This document shows positions 11,284 through 22,999 of a DNA stretch of 64,000 nucleotides, piece by piece. The DNA comes from Raphanus sativus (lineage: Eukaryota > Streptophyta > Magnoliopsida > Brassicales > Brassicaceae). The stretch covers positions 2,914,001 through 2,978,000 of the forward strand of contig NC_079517.1 of the NCBI RefSeq assembly GCF_000801105.2, in the 5' to 3' direction. Every line of letters begins with the position of its first letter. Within the stretch, counting starts at the first letter, position 1. Under the pieces are notes generated by a model. It searched no databases and was not told the DNA's origin. It saw only the letters and a list, made by a program, of their open reading frames with translations. The position numbers and the translations under genes are program-made.

Positions 11284-14200
11284 TCAGACGATATAAACCA
11301 TACCAACTTCTAAAGTAGAAGCGTGAGGAGTAGACAGACCATAACAAAGACCTCTCGAGTTTCTCCTTAGAAAATCATATCCAAAGTTAATAGCCATCTT
11401 CTTCATCACACTCGAACCGGCCTTTGCTCTCACATACGAATGCCCCATTATAAACGCCATCCCTGCCTCACGCGCCTCCGTCAGCTCCGTCAACTCCTCC
11501 TCCGCGGATCTATCTATCCTCGAACTTTCCGGTAACACAAACCGCACCCTTTTCTTGACTCTCGTCGAAGGAACCCGTTCCTCTACCGAAGATTGTTCCG
11601 GTTTGTCTTCTTCATAGATCTGAACACCTTCGAGACTAGAGGAGGAAGCCGCAACGACGGTAAGCCTCTCGGATTCGTCTTCAGGGTCCAAGTCGTAATC
11701 GAATGCTTTGTCCGAACGTATAAACTCGGCGATACTACAAACAAGGTCTTGCTCAAACTCCACGTCATCTTTGTGCACGTCTCGGTATCCATACCGGGCA
11801 ATACACCGGTATAACCGGTACTCCTTCGGTCCAACCCTACCGACGAGAAACCGCTCTTCCGGTTTCACGTGAGGGACAGGGACGGACTTCACGCAGAGGA
11901 ACACGACAACCTGGTGGAACGCGGGAAGGTTAGTAACGAAATGAGAGAAGATCGCGGGAACGCCGGAGACGAGCTCGGTGCTGATCACGCCGATCCCGCG
12001 GACGCGGACGATGCCGAGGTTCGAGGAGCCGAAGAGCGTGAGGAGCCAGTTGACAGAGACTTTGTTCTGGACGTCGAACTCGTAACGCATGACGGTCCCG
12101 TAGTGCCACAGGTACATGACGAGGAGGAAGGCGAAGGAGAGCGCGAGTGGAACCCACGCGCCTTCGCGGAACTTGATGAGCGAGGCTGAGAAGTAGAGAG
12201 ATTCGATTGTTCCGAAGAAGATGATGAAGGCTAGCGCGTAGATAGTGCTTTTGCGCCAGCATAAGACTATTACCAGTGACATCAGGCAAGTCGTTACCAG
12301 CATAACGGTAATAACCGCCAAACCTGCGTACATGTAACATATAATGAAAAGATTAATTACATTGTTAATGATGAATGAAAGTATTAGATCACTAGTTGGA
12401 GATATAATAAACCCGAATTGAACTAAAATAAAAAAAATTATAGTTAATCCACTTATAACAAATTTATTTTAAGTTATAAGTCCATAATAAATAAGAATTT
12501 AACGTGATCGTTTAGTTGGTTATGCCAATGGTTTAAAGGATAGTGTACCTGAGGCATTGCTTATGTGTTTGGTGTCGCGGAACCCTACCGTGACTGCCAA
12601 GCATAATAGCATGAGAGTCCAGTTGATCTCCGGGATGTAAATCTGGCCGTGCATTTTAGACGATGTGTGGACGATTTTGACTTTAGGGAAACAACCTAGA
12701 GAAGTGCATTGCTTGATGATCGAGAACGTTCCCGTGATTATAGCCTGGCTTCCCACAACAGCCGCCAGAATAGCTATTACCAAAACAGGCCATCTTATTT
12801 TCTCTGTGCACAACATACAAACTAGTGAATACTAGAATTGCTTTTTGACCGGTTAAGAAGGATGGTTAGCACATTTACCGGGTACTGAAACATAAAAACC
12901 AATCCGGTAATCGCTCTCAAGGACATGGTGCCTAGAGAGATATGCGGCTTGGCCCATGTATGCGAGGATTAACGACGGGTAAACAGCAAATGTGAACGCA
13001 ATCTGCAGATAGAGAGTATGCAAGTTTCAGAGAAAGCTAATAAGACAACACAAAAAAAAAGATTTGAAAGTCATAAACTTTGCCTGTATTGACAACTGAG
13101 TGAAGTGTCCTAGATCAGCAAACATAGCTTCCGAGCCTGGAAAAAAAAACGCAAAGAAAAAATAAGTATGAGAAGAAACTCATTATTAAAAACCGTTAAT
13201 CCTCGGTTTTTAATTACCGGTTATGCATAAAAGGATGCCACCAAGAGACATCCAGCCGCGTTCGCGAGTTTTCTTGAGGAACTTGTAGATGTAATAAGGA
13301 GACAATGCTTTGTAAACATGAGGGTTCCAGTGGAAGATGTTGTATACACCAATGGTGCTTATGCAAAGAAGCCATGCTAGCACAATTGGAGCGAACAAAA
13401 AGCCTAAACGATGTGTCCCGTAGTGTTGTAACGAGAACAAGATTATCAGTATGGCGCAAACCACGGGCACCTCCACATCTGCAGCGTTGCATGTGTTTAT
13501 TTAATTCAAATAAAGTACGATTACCAAGTATACTAGCTATTTACCGATATTGAAGGTTACTTCAGATTAAGATCTAATCCAAACCTATTTAGCTTTTTTT
13601 AAGTTGACCACTTTTCAGAAAACGGTTTAAGCTTTATGACTTTTATATTCCTTTCGCTTTATCTATCTTATTAAAGCTGAAGTACAAATTCGGTGCGTTT
13701 GGATACTTGGATAAGATTAATAAAAAAATTTGGTGTGTTTGGTTATAGCTATAAAAAATGGAGTGTTTGGAAACTTGAATAGTAGTATCTATTAATTGTG
13801 TTTCCATATTTCACTTAGTTTAACAATTTAATTAATTATATTACCTTAATAATAAATTACATCATTAATTATATTACCATAATAATAATAGTGCATATTT
13901 TTATTTATTAGTTAATCAATATTAACTTTGTGCCAATTATAAAATCAAAAATGCTAAATAATTAGGTTTTACATATGATTAAACATTTGGTTTATTTTAT
14001 TTTACTAAAATATTTTTATTTTAGTTACAATCGATGGAAAATTACGTACCCAAAAACATAGTTCAAAAATATGTTTTGTGAATAAAATAATAACTTAAAT
14101 CAAAATACTTAAAATGTCCTACATTTATTGTCACTTAATTTTCCACTCCATATAATTATTTTATTTGATAAAAAAACTCTTTCTATTTCACTTAATTTAG

Positions 14201-16244
14201 CAAAACACATAAAACAGTTTTTTATTAATTTATATAATCATTTAGACATGAACATTATCTGTCTATTTAGATACATGTTGTTTTTTTCGGGTATCCTTTT
14301 TTTTTGGTAACCAAGTCCCGCTTGAATATTATAAACTTATGTGTGGATTTTGAGTTGGATCATTCTAGATCTGGATGAATTCGGTTCTGATGTATAGGAA
14401 CCTAAAAATATCTAAATAACCAATGTATCTAAAACGGGTTCGGATATTTGTAACAAAAATAACCATATAACCTGATTCAGTCCAGATCTTTTGAGTATCG
14501 TTAGTTACCAGATCTTTTGAATATCGATGTATAAAAATATATTTCACGGGCCAATTTAACAAAATATTAATTGGTTCAGTTGAAATAAATATATTTTAAA
14601 AAATTATATGAACTGAAAAAATCACTATAAGAGTACTTACATTTGGATTCAAATCATTTTTTTAATAACAAAACTACACAAATATGTTGATTTGTATACA
14701 AATTTAAATTACAATGTAAATATTTAATTGAACACAATTAATACAGAAATATGTCACATTGTTTAAACAAAATATCAAAGTAAACAGTTGCGTTCTAAAA
14801 TCATTTATTTTAACAACAAGCCAAATAAATATGTTGATTGGAGAAGGAATAAAATAAAGCCAAATAAATACATAGTTTACCAGAGACACTCTATATGTCA
14901 AATTTATTATAAAGAAATTTTTACTAAGATAAATACATTCAATAATTACAAACAAATAATATATTTCATAAAAGTAAAAAATAATATCCGCGCTTCGATA
15001 TGTTGATTGGAGAGGGAATAAAACAAAGTCAGAGAAACACATAGTTTACCAGAGACACTATGTGTGTCAAATTTATTATAAAGAAAATTTTACTAAAATA
15101 AATATGTTCAATAATTACAAACAAATAATATATTTCATAAAAGTAAAAAATAATACCCGCGCTTTCGAAGCGCGGGTCAAAATCTAGTATTGATTATAGT
15201 ATTAATCAATTTAACTCCTAAACCACAGTCATTATTTTATGATTACAATAAGATTGCATCTGCATCACAATCACCGTCCACACTCCATACCCAAAAAAAA
15301 TTCTTAAACTTATTTTATACTTTATTAAGAAGCTTAACGTTAATCGTACATGGTTTCAACCTAACTTTGCAATAATCTAATTGTCTGTGTAAACAGAATA
15401 ATAAACAAAATATTATTTGCCATTTTGGGGATCTAGTAATGCTGAAACTTCCCATCTTCAACACTGCTACCTATCTAATCAAAAGAAGTAGAGAGCTTAC
15501 ACTGATGTTGCTCCTTTGACATGGATAACTCTAATCCAGAGACTGCTGAGAAAACTGCAAAAATAATACAAATCAGCATCTAAATCTTGAGAAATCCACA
15601 CAATCTGAGAAGAAACAATCTTTTTTTTTTTAAATTACCAGAGATTGCTGGTGTGAGAACTCCGTCACCAATGACCATACAAGTCCCAATCAGAGCAAGA
15701 ACAAGCAGCATATTCTGCAGAACCTTATGCTTCTCAAGTGTGTTTTTCAAACTCCATCCCTTAGCTTTTAAATTCCTCGGATTGTCCCCTGATATTTTCT
15801 TATACTCAGAAAGGTCCTCATCGGCGAGCTGGAAGTTAGGCAAGGAGCTGATTCTAGCATGGCGACAAAGCAGAGAGTAGAGTGCAAACGTCCCACCTTC
15901 ACCATTATCGTCAGCACGAAGAACAATAAAGACGTATTTGAGTAGTGGGATGAGAGTTAATGTCCAGAAGACAAGAGATAGAACACCAAAGATCTCTTCG
16001 TTTGTCTCGGAGTGTTGGATGTCTTCGGCGAAAGTGCTCTTGTAGACATACAATGGTGAAGTAGCCAAATCTCCATAGACCACACCTAAGCTCTGGTAAG
16101 CTAATGTCAGAACACTCCACCAAGATTCTTTCTGTAGACAAACAAACAATAATAAACATTGGATTCTTAAAATCGAAATTGAAGACTGTAAGTTCAGAAA
16201 GTTACCTTAACTTGGTTCCTTGTGCTCAGACGCTCGAGATCCAT
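11284..16244 (-). CDS. KUP8: KUP/HAK/KT potassium transporter KUP8
   Basis: Eight exons in coding order: 16206-16244, 15639-16131, 15501-15554, 13218-13478, 13084-13136, 12879-13002, 12549-12803, 11284-12323; phases close exactly to 772 aa. It is a plasma-membrane K+ transporter of the KUP/HAK/KT family. Diagnostic segments are [17 protein letters not shown] (from residue 29) and [19 protein letters not shown], followed by repeated membrane helices and a long cytosolic C-terminus with [20 protein letters not shown] and the end [15 protein letters not shown]. The similarity is closest to A. thaliana KUP8 (At5g14880; KUP6 is the paralogue), and gene order agrees. Two oddities: intron 3 (13479-15500) carries a whole Helitron, and intron 5 begins with GC rather than GT. 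The ATG was chosen because the encoded [13 protein letters not shown] is the family-typical N-terminus. Confidence 0.95.
13662..15187 (+). mobile_element. non-autonomous Helitron inside KUP8 intron 3
   Basis: A 1,526-bp element beginning TCTATCTTATTAAAGCTGAA and ending with a 9-bp perfect stem (CCCGCGCTT/AAGCGCGGG, 15156-15176) followed 7 bases later by CTAG at 15184-15187. The flanking bases are A (13661) and T (15188), as expected for Helitron insertion between A and T. No Rep/helicase coding is present. Its last part is duplicated in tandem (see the repeat at 14831-15187). It is in antisense orientation to KUP8. Confidence 0.87.
14831..15176. repeat. 169-bp tandem duplication of Helitron 3' region
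   Basis: Unit 1 starts at 14831 and unit 2 at 15000; both begin ATGTTGATTGGAGA and both run into an AATAATA(C/T)CCGCGCTT..CG hairpin start. In unit 1 the hairpin is cut after its first arm (CCGCGCTTCG) and there is no CTAG. Unit 2 has the complete palindrome and terminus. Confidence 0.85.
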
Positions 16245-16693
16245 GATTGGAGTTCTGCTCTTGAATCACAACAAGACTCCCATTCTTGGGGATAAGAAAA
16301 GATTTAAGTTCGTTGAAAACAAGAAAGATTGGTGAATTTAATTTGATTGACGTTACACAAACTTTTCTTTGAATACTTTTCTTCGGCTATGTGATTTAAT
16401 GCATTGAAAGTACAAAGCTTTGCCCAAAATCAAGAACCACAAGAGAGGATGGAGAGAGAAGAAACGTACTTACAAAACATATGAAAGCATCATTAAGATA
16501 ACTGCCACAGATATAACTGCAAATATCATAAATTGTGGGGCCTTCCTTGTTATGGAAGAATGTGCAGATCTTATAAATGGTTTTGTATAAAATTGTTTTA
16601 TTTTTTGCTTTAGACGAATATGTGGAGGTGTTACTTTTCATGTTAATGTTTGTGTCAACTTTATAAAACAGTTAGTCTTACGTAACTATGCTA

Positions 16694-16934
16694 TAAGAGC
16701 ATCATTAACCCTGGTTGTTTAAGGAGTGCTTAACAATTTTTTAATTAAAAAAAAAGGAAAGAGAAAGAGTAGAAGAGGATGAAAGTGCTTAATTAAGCGT
16801 TTGAAAGTGATGTTGCTTGAACTGTTTGTCAGTGAACAAGCTGCTAATTGGTTCTTTTTTTAATTTTTCTTTTTCAGATAAAAAAAGTTTTTTAAGCACC
16901 CCACTTAATAATTTAGGGTTAATGATGCTCTAAG
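16694..16934. mobile_element. MITE with AGAGCATCATTAACCC ends
   Basis: Left end TAAGAGCATCATTAACCCT and right end (reverse complement) TTAGAGCATCATTAACCCT form imperfect inverted repeats. The similarity continues inward (left ...AGGAGTGCTTAA, right ...GTGGGGTGCTTAA). The element is about 240 bp, non-coding, with an AT-rich core. The exact borders and target duplication are uncertain, so the superfamily is not assigned. Confidence 0.72.
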
Positions 16935-18962
16935 ATTTTACTTTAGAACTCTTAGGAGATCTTTTATTCTTTTAGTGAGATTCTTTTATTTTGAGCAATG
17001 CTCTTTTAGTAAGTACTACGAAATTAGTAAAAAAGTTTCAGCAGCTTAAATAATAATAATAATAATAATTTCAGCAACTTATTATTATTATTTAACTGGT
17101 TGTAAGAGTTTATTACTATCCAATCAAGAGTTGAATATATTGCTATGTTTCAGACTAAACGATTTGCTAGCTTCCCAGCTACTTCCTCTCGTCAATAGTC
17201 TCCTAGATTTTTATTTTTTAGAATAATTGTGTTGTTGTGATAAAAAAAAGAAGAATAATTGTTTGTTTTTTCTAATAATGTGATTGTGAGAGGGCGGAGT
17301 ATTGTCGTACATGCAAAAGCTATACTGATCAAATGTAACACACATTATGAGAGACAATGAAATGTTAATTGGAGATGGGTGGGGAATGAATAGATTGGTG
17401 TATTCGTCTTTCTTCATCTTTTTTTTTCTTTATCTTTTTTTTTTGTTTAAATCGTTTGTTTGATAGTAGCAAGATATATTATTCTATTCATCTTAGGGTA
17501 TAATTCTGTGACCGGTTTGTTCATCCTCTTCAGCTCTCAAATCCATAAATTAGTCACACATATCCACAAATTATTCTCACATATTACAAACCAGAGTTGT
17601 ATTTGTTTTATTCTATTGGAATTTTAAATCTTTGGACACGTGTATGTAGGTGCAAGAATTTAGTGTGGCACCACCTTTCAAGTCTTTTTCTAATCAAGAT
17701 CTAACTCTTACCACTTTTTTTTTTGATAAGTATGTGAATTACCTCTTATCACTTTGAAGCAGCTTATCTTTTTTTCTTTAGATAATGGTTGATAAACGAG
17801 TGCTCCAAACTCACCAAAAACACATACTTATGCTTTTATTCAGTAAAACAAAATATACATAAAACTCTTTTCCAATTTGGGTCCCCACTGATTAATATGT
17901 TCACGACCACGATATTTCTTCTTGTGTCCACAAGCATTTGTATAAACCAAACAAAACGGAAAGATGATGCCTCCTAGAACGGGAAGTGGGGGAACCTTTG
18001 CCATCTTAATAAATGTTTAAAAGTTGCTTCTTCATTTTTCTTGCTATCTGTTTCATAAACACCAGCGACTTTATTGGTAGGAGAATATTAGAAATTTATG
18101 CATTTTAGTATTTTCGAATGCAATTTTTTTTAAGAATAAATTTCCCCCTTCAATTTCATAAAAGCTGTATTTGCATTCTGATGGGAAAATGCTATTGTAA
18201 AATTTGATAATCTTGTTTTTCTCCCCTAAATTAATCAACAAATAAGATAATTTTCGTATAGTCTACTACATAAAGAAAGAAGAGAATTTCAATAATATAT
18301 AATTATGTTAATTAATTAGGTTACGGTATCATAGTGCCAAAAAGTGGGATAGAAAGAACTGGATCCCGTCGGATTCAATAATTTAATATTTGTAAACATT
18401 TCAAATCTCATACACGAGATCATACTTAATAACAGCCACAATCGAATCGTAGATAGTGAAATTATTAGGTATCCTAAATTATTCGGTAATAGTAATGTTT
18501 AACCAACATAAGATTTGTAGACCCATGAATTCCTAGTTGGAAACTTTGGATTACATCATTGTTCCAAAATTACGTAAATTCAACGTCCAAAGACGTGTGG
18601 CTCAGCAGTCTCTTTTGAATATACAAAGAAAACTCGTTATGTGGCTGAGGTTAGAACTACAGAGCCATGAATTTTCTTTGAAGGAAAAAAGAAAATATGA
18701 TATGATGGAAGTTGTTGTCCCTTAATCAAGTTGTGGTAGTCTATTGACAATTATTTTGGAATTAACCATGTATCAACATTGGTGCTAAGTTCGATTTTTT
18801 GTTAAAAAGTTCAATTGTCGCTATTTTGTCAGTCTAGAATTTGCCTAACAATACAGTATAACACTAACAACTGGGCCGATAGAGACATCCACTTGTTATT
18901 AAGAAAAAAAACAGTATAACAATAGTCAATAGAGTAACCTTTTGATTTTGGGGAAGTTGGCA

Positions 18963-19016
18963 TTAGTATTTCACCCTTGTAAGATACAATTAGTATTCCA
19001 CCCTTGTAAGATACAA
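18963..19016. repeat. 27-bp tandem duplication
   Basis: Two adjacent units beginning TTAGTATTTCACCC and TTAGTATTCCACCC differ at one position and end in CTTGTAAGATACAA. Confidence 0.85.
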
Positions 19017-19137
19017 GGTTATCAATGAAAACTCAGTTGGAAAAAAAAACTTTTGATTAAAAATATATTTTCTTTTAGTAATAACAATAGAGTAACACCC
19101 ACAATTTTAAACAAATAATATGATTAGTAACCTGATA

Positions 19138-19253
19138 ATTGGGCCGATACGTTCAACAAATGACTATTGGGCTAATAGTTTCAACAGCTGTGAACATTGA
19201 GCTGATAGGTTTTACAACTGTAAATATTGGGCCCATAGATTTTTTTAACAACT
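19138..19253. repeat. four-unit degenerate minisatellite upstream of CNGC18
   Basis: Units at 19138-19165, 19166-19195, 19196-19225 and 19226-19253 each start ATTG(G/A)GC and contain (G/A)ATA.. followed by TTCAACA- or TTTACAAC-like sequence. Unit length is 28-30 bp. A related ACTGGGCCGATAG motif appears near 18870. Confidence 0.7.
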
Positions 19254-19516
19254 AATCACTTTTTTTTTGTTCAACAACAACTAATCACTATAGACGTTGT
19301 GCCGCTTATAGTTTTAGGAGAAACAACGTGTGCTGTTTTGAAAAAAACACTTCTCCTCCTATTTCAACGGCCCTTCTCCCAATTTTCCCGCGAGAAATCC
19401 TCTCCTTCCATAATCATCAAAAGAAAAAAAAACGAAACAAAAAAATTCACGACGCAAGCTAATCGCCCTAACCTCTCTCTCCATCAATCGCTATTTCTCT
19501 CTCTCTATCTCACTTA

Positions 19517-19562
19517 ATGCGGAATCCGATTAACACCGGAATCCGCCATGGAAGATGAATAA
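19517..19562 (+). promoter_or_regulatory. two overlapping upstream ORFs at the CNGC18 start
   Basis: An upstream ATG at 19517 opens a 13-codon frame (MRNPINTGIRHGR) that stops at 19556-19558, overlapping the CNGC18 ATG at 19555. A second ATG at 19548 opens ATG GAA GAT GAA TAA, ending at 19562, also across the main start. Both are out of frame with CNGC18. Whether they are in the mature leader depends on the transcription start, which I cannot see. Confidence 0.55.
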
Positions 19563-22500
19563 GCTCCGATCTCTCCGCTGCCTCCTCCCCGAGACCATAA
19601 CCTCCGCCGCCGCATCGAACCGAGGATCCGTCGCCGGGTACTACGGTAGCCAAGTCCTTCCATGGCGGCACCAGATCCTGGACCCGGACAGCAACATCGT
19701 CACCTACTGGAACCACATCTTCCTCGTCACCTCCATCCTCGCCCTCTTCCTCGATCCTTTCTATTTCTACGCTCCTTACGTCGGCGGCCCCGCGTGCCTC
19801 TCCGTCGACGTCGGCCTCGCCGCCACGGTCACCTTCTTCCGCTCCGTGGCCGATATCTTCCACCTCCTCCACATCTTCATGAAGTTCAGAACGGCCTTCG
19901 TCGCGCGGAGCTCTAGAGTTTTTGGACGCGGCGAGCTCGTCAGGGATCCGAGGGAGATCGCTATGAAGTACTTGAAGAGCGATTTCATCGTCGATGTGGC
20001 TGCCATGCTTCCTCTCCCCCAGGTTGGCATGCCCTACTACTAGTTTCTTATAATGTGATCAGAAATGTTGATAATGGTTTACGTGTAAGGTTAAAGAACA
20101 TAGATAGAGATGATATACATCTTATAATGTAGCATAAAATATATCTTTGCAACCTTAGTATTTTAAATTTTGAAATTGGCTCGAGTAGTGTGGATTGGCC
20201 CAAATTCGCCCCCTCGAGTTTAATGGTTGGCTTAAACCGGCCTGAACATTTTGGTCATACCGATCAAGAATCTTTTAATAGGTCAGATCGATTTTGGCTC
20301 GGTTGGGCAGCCTGTGATCGAGCTCCAATATCATATTAATTTAATCATATAGTCAATTCTTGAATCATGTTAAATTTCTGTGTAGTTTACTTGTATAGCA
20401 ATTATCTACTTTTTCCCCCATTATTTGATTGTATCTGTTATGATATTTTTCACCATCATCAAACCCTCATATGCTTGTTCTGACCATCTTTTTTATCTCA
20501 GCTTGTAATATGGCTAGTAATTCCAGCCGCAACCAACGGGACTGCTAATCATGCAAATAGCACTCTCGCCCTTATCGTTCTCGTTCAGTACATTCCAAGA
20601 TCATTCATTATATTCCCACTTAACCAAAGGATTATAAAAACAACCGGGTTCATCGCCAAGACTGCATGGGCAGGAGCTGCGTACAACCTCCTCCTCTACA
20701 TACTCGCCAGTCACGTATGTATTCTCTGTCTCTTGCTCTCTAAGATTTCTTCGTTTATAAGTTTCTAAGAGTCTCTCCATTTGTGTTCAGGTGTTGGGAG
20801 CAATGTGGTATCTATCATCAATTGGGCGGCAGTTCTCGTGTTGGTCCAAGGTATGCGAGAAAGATCACGCCCTGAGAGTTCTTGATTGTCTCCCTAGCTT
20901 CTTGGACTGCAAGAGTCTAGAGCAACCTGAGCGCCAGTATTGGCAGAACGTCACTCAGGTCCTTTCTCATTGTGATGCTACAAGCAGCACCACAAATTTC
21001 AAGTTTGGCATGTTTGCTGAAGCCTTTACCACTCAAGTCGCTACCACGGATTTCGTGTCCAAGTACTTATATTGTCTTTGGTGGGGTTTAAGAAATCTAA
21101 GGTATCACACTCTTTGATCCAACACATTTACAGTGTCTATCTTAAGATTGTCTTAACGGTTTTGTTTTATATAGTTCTTATGGCCAGAATATAACCACAA
21201 GTGTATATCTTGGCGAGACCCTGTTCTGTATTACAATTTGTATTTTTGGGTTGATTCTCTTCACACTCCTGATCGGTAACATGCAAGTAAGCTTCATGTC
21301 TTAATTCTTAAAAAAAACTCTCAATATTTTTATTTTTTTTTGTATTTTTCTAACAAAAGATCTTGTGGAAAGACATCTTTACAATCGATGTCTGTAAGAG
21401 TTGAGGAATGGAGAGTTAAGAGACGAGACACTGAAGAATGGATGAGACATCGTCAACTACCTCCAGAGCTTCAAGAGCGTGTCCGTAGATTCGTTCAATA
21501 CAAGTGGCTTGCAACCAGAGGCGTCGATGAAGAATCAATCCTCCAGTCTTTACCTACTGACCTACGCCGCGAAATCCAACGCCATCTCTGTCTCGCTCTT
21601 GTCCGCAGGGTACATACATCAACTCTGTCCCCACAAGATTTGAATTGTTTATCATTCCATAAATTAAATCACAATGTTTTGCTAAGTACAGGTCCCGTTC
21701 TTCTCTCAAATGGATGACCAACTTCTTGACGCTATATGCGGATGCCTTGTCTCATCTTTGAGCACGGCAGGGACCTACATATTCCGTGAAGGTGATCCTG
21801 TTGATGAGATGCTCTTTGTGATCAGAGGACAAATAGAGAGCTCAACAACAAACGGAGGAAGATCTGGTTTCTTTAACTCCACGACTCTAAGACCTGGTGA
21901 TTTCTGTGGCGAAGAGCTTCTTACATGGGCCTTAATGCCAAACTCTACGCTTAATTTTCCGTCTTCAACCCGAAGCGTCCGTGCGCTCTCTGAGGTTGAA
22001 GCTTTTGCCTTAAGCGCAGAGGATCTCAAGTTTGTTGCTCATCAGTTCAAACGTCTTCAAAGCAAAAAGCTGCAACATGCTTTCAGGTACACCATTTATA
22101 GCATCCAATGATGCAGAACCGGGCCTCGAATGATATACCTCAAAAAATTACATATATATATATATAGATCCAAAATTTTATAATTTTTTTTGCATATATG
22201 TATAATACCCCTAAATTTTGTCTATAGCTCCCAAAATTTCAAACCAGCCAATAATGGCATGAATGAATCAATCAAATCTCATATACGTCCAATGTTTCAG
22301 GTACTACTCACATCAGTGGCGTGCATGGGGAGCTTGTTTTGTGCAATCCGCATGGAGACGTTACAAGCGAAGAAAGCTCGCGAAAGAGCTCAGCTTGCAT
22401 GAGAGTAGCGGGTACTATTACACAGATGAGACAGGCTACAACGAAGAAGAAAACAGAGAATACTACTATGGAAGCGACGATGATGATTTTGAAGGTGAGA

Positions 22501-22709
22501 GACTATCTGCGGACAACACAAACAACAGCCAAAACTTTGGAGCAACAATGTTGGCGTCTAAATTCGCAGCAAACACGAGAAGAGGCACACATCAAAAGGC
22601 TTCGAGTAGTAGTAGTGGTGGTAAGAAAGATGGATCTTCGAATAGTTTGAAAATGCCTCAACTATTCAAACCAGATGAGCCTGATTTCTCAATGGATAAA
22701 GAAGATTAA
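19555..22709 (+). CDS. CNGC18: cyclic nucleotide-gated ion channel CNGC18
   Basis: Seven exons: 19555-20022, 20502-20714, 20791-21101, 21175-21286, 21373-21609, 21692-22086, 22301-22709; phases close to 714 aa. A. thaliana CNGC18 (At5g14870) is a pollen-tube plasma-membrane Ca2+-permeable channel needed for tip growth. Visible features are a short N-terminus (MNKLRSLRCLLPETITS), six-helix channel core, pore segment LCL/YCLWWGLRNLSSYGQN with the plant CNGC filter GQN (about residue 335), C-linker (RRDTEEWMRHRQLPPELQER), a cyclic-nucleotide-binding domain (YIFREGDPVDEM...LRPGDFCGEELLTWAL, about 470-580) and an IQ-like calmodulin site AWRRYKRRKLAKE (about 590-605). The Ser/Lys-rich tail ends FKPDEPDFSMDKED. 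It is convergent with the UGT gene, with only about 290 bp between stop codons. Confidence 0.95.
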
Positions 22710-22999
22710 AACTGTGACATGTTTGATTTTTTAGATGGTGAATAGTGTTAGGAAATAAAATTTCAACTTCTAATATTTTCGTTTTTTTTGTGTTGGTTTG
22801 AGAATGTTAGATATAGCAAAAGAGTGTAGAGTAAAACAAATACAATGTTCTTAAACTGTCTTAATGTTATATTATATGATTTTTTCTCATATGATATATT
22901 GTTTTCGCATAGAAAAATCACTATCGGATCACAGAAGAACAATAAGGTTATGATGAGCTTATAGAGTCACTGCTCTCTAAATCATCGCTTGACAGCTTA

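Larger units (their letters stand above)
16245..19516. other. divergent intergenic region between KUP8 and CNGC18
   Basis: The starts of KUP8 (minus) and CNGC18 (plus) face away from each other, so both promoters lie here. Contents: a MITE at 16694-16934; an inverted AAT/ATT microsatellite at 17049-17093 that could form a hairpin; a 27-bp tandem pair at 18963-19016; and a four-unit minisatellite at 19138-19253. No supported gene was found. Confidence 0.6.

Noticed and set aside
11869..12340. Long open frames on both strands over KUP8 exon 8
   Set aside because: They overlap the in-frame KUP8 C-terminal exon and reflect its GC-rich codons.
17049..17093. AAT/ATT inverted microsatellite considered as a microRNA-type hairpin or terminator
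   Set aside because: The pairing is only between simple repeats; there is no mature-miRNA-like arm.
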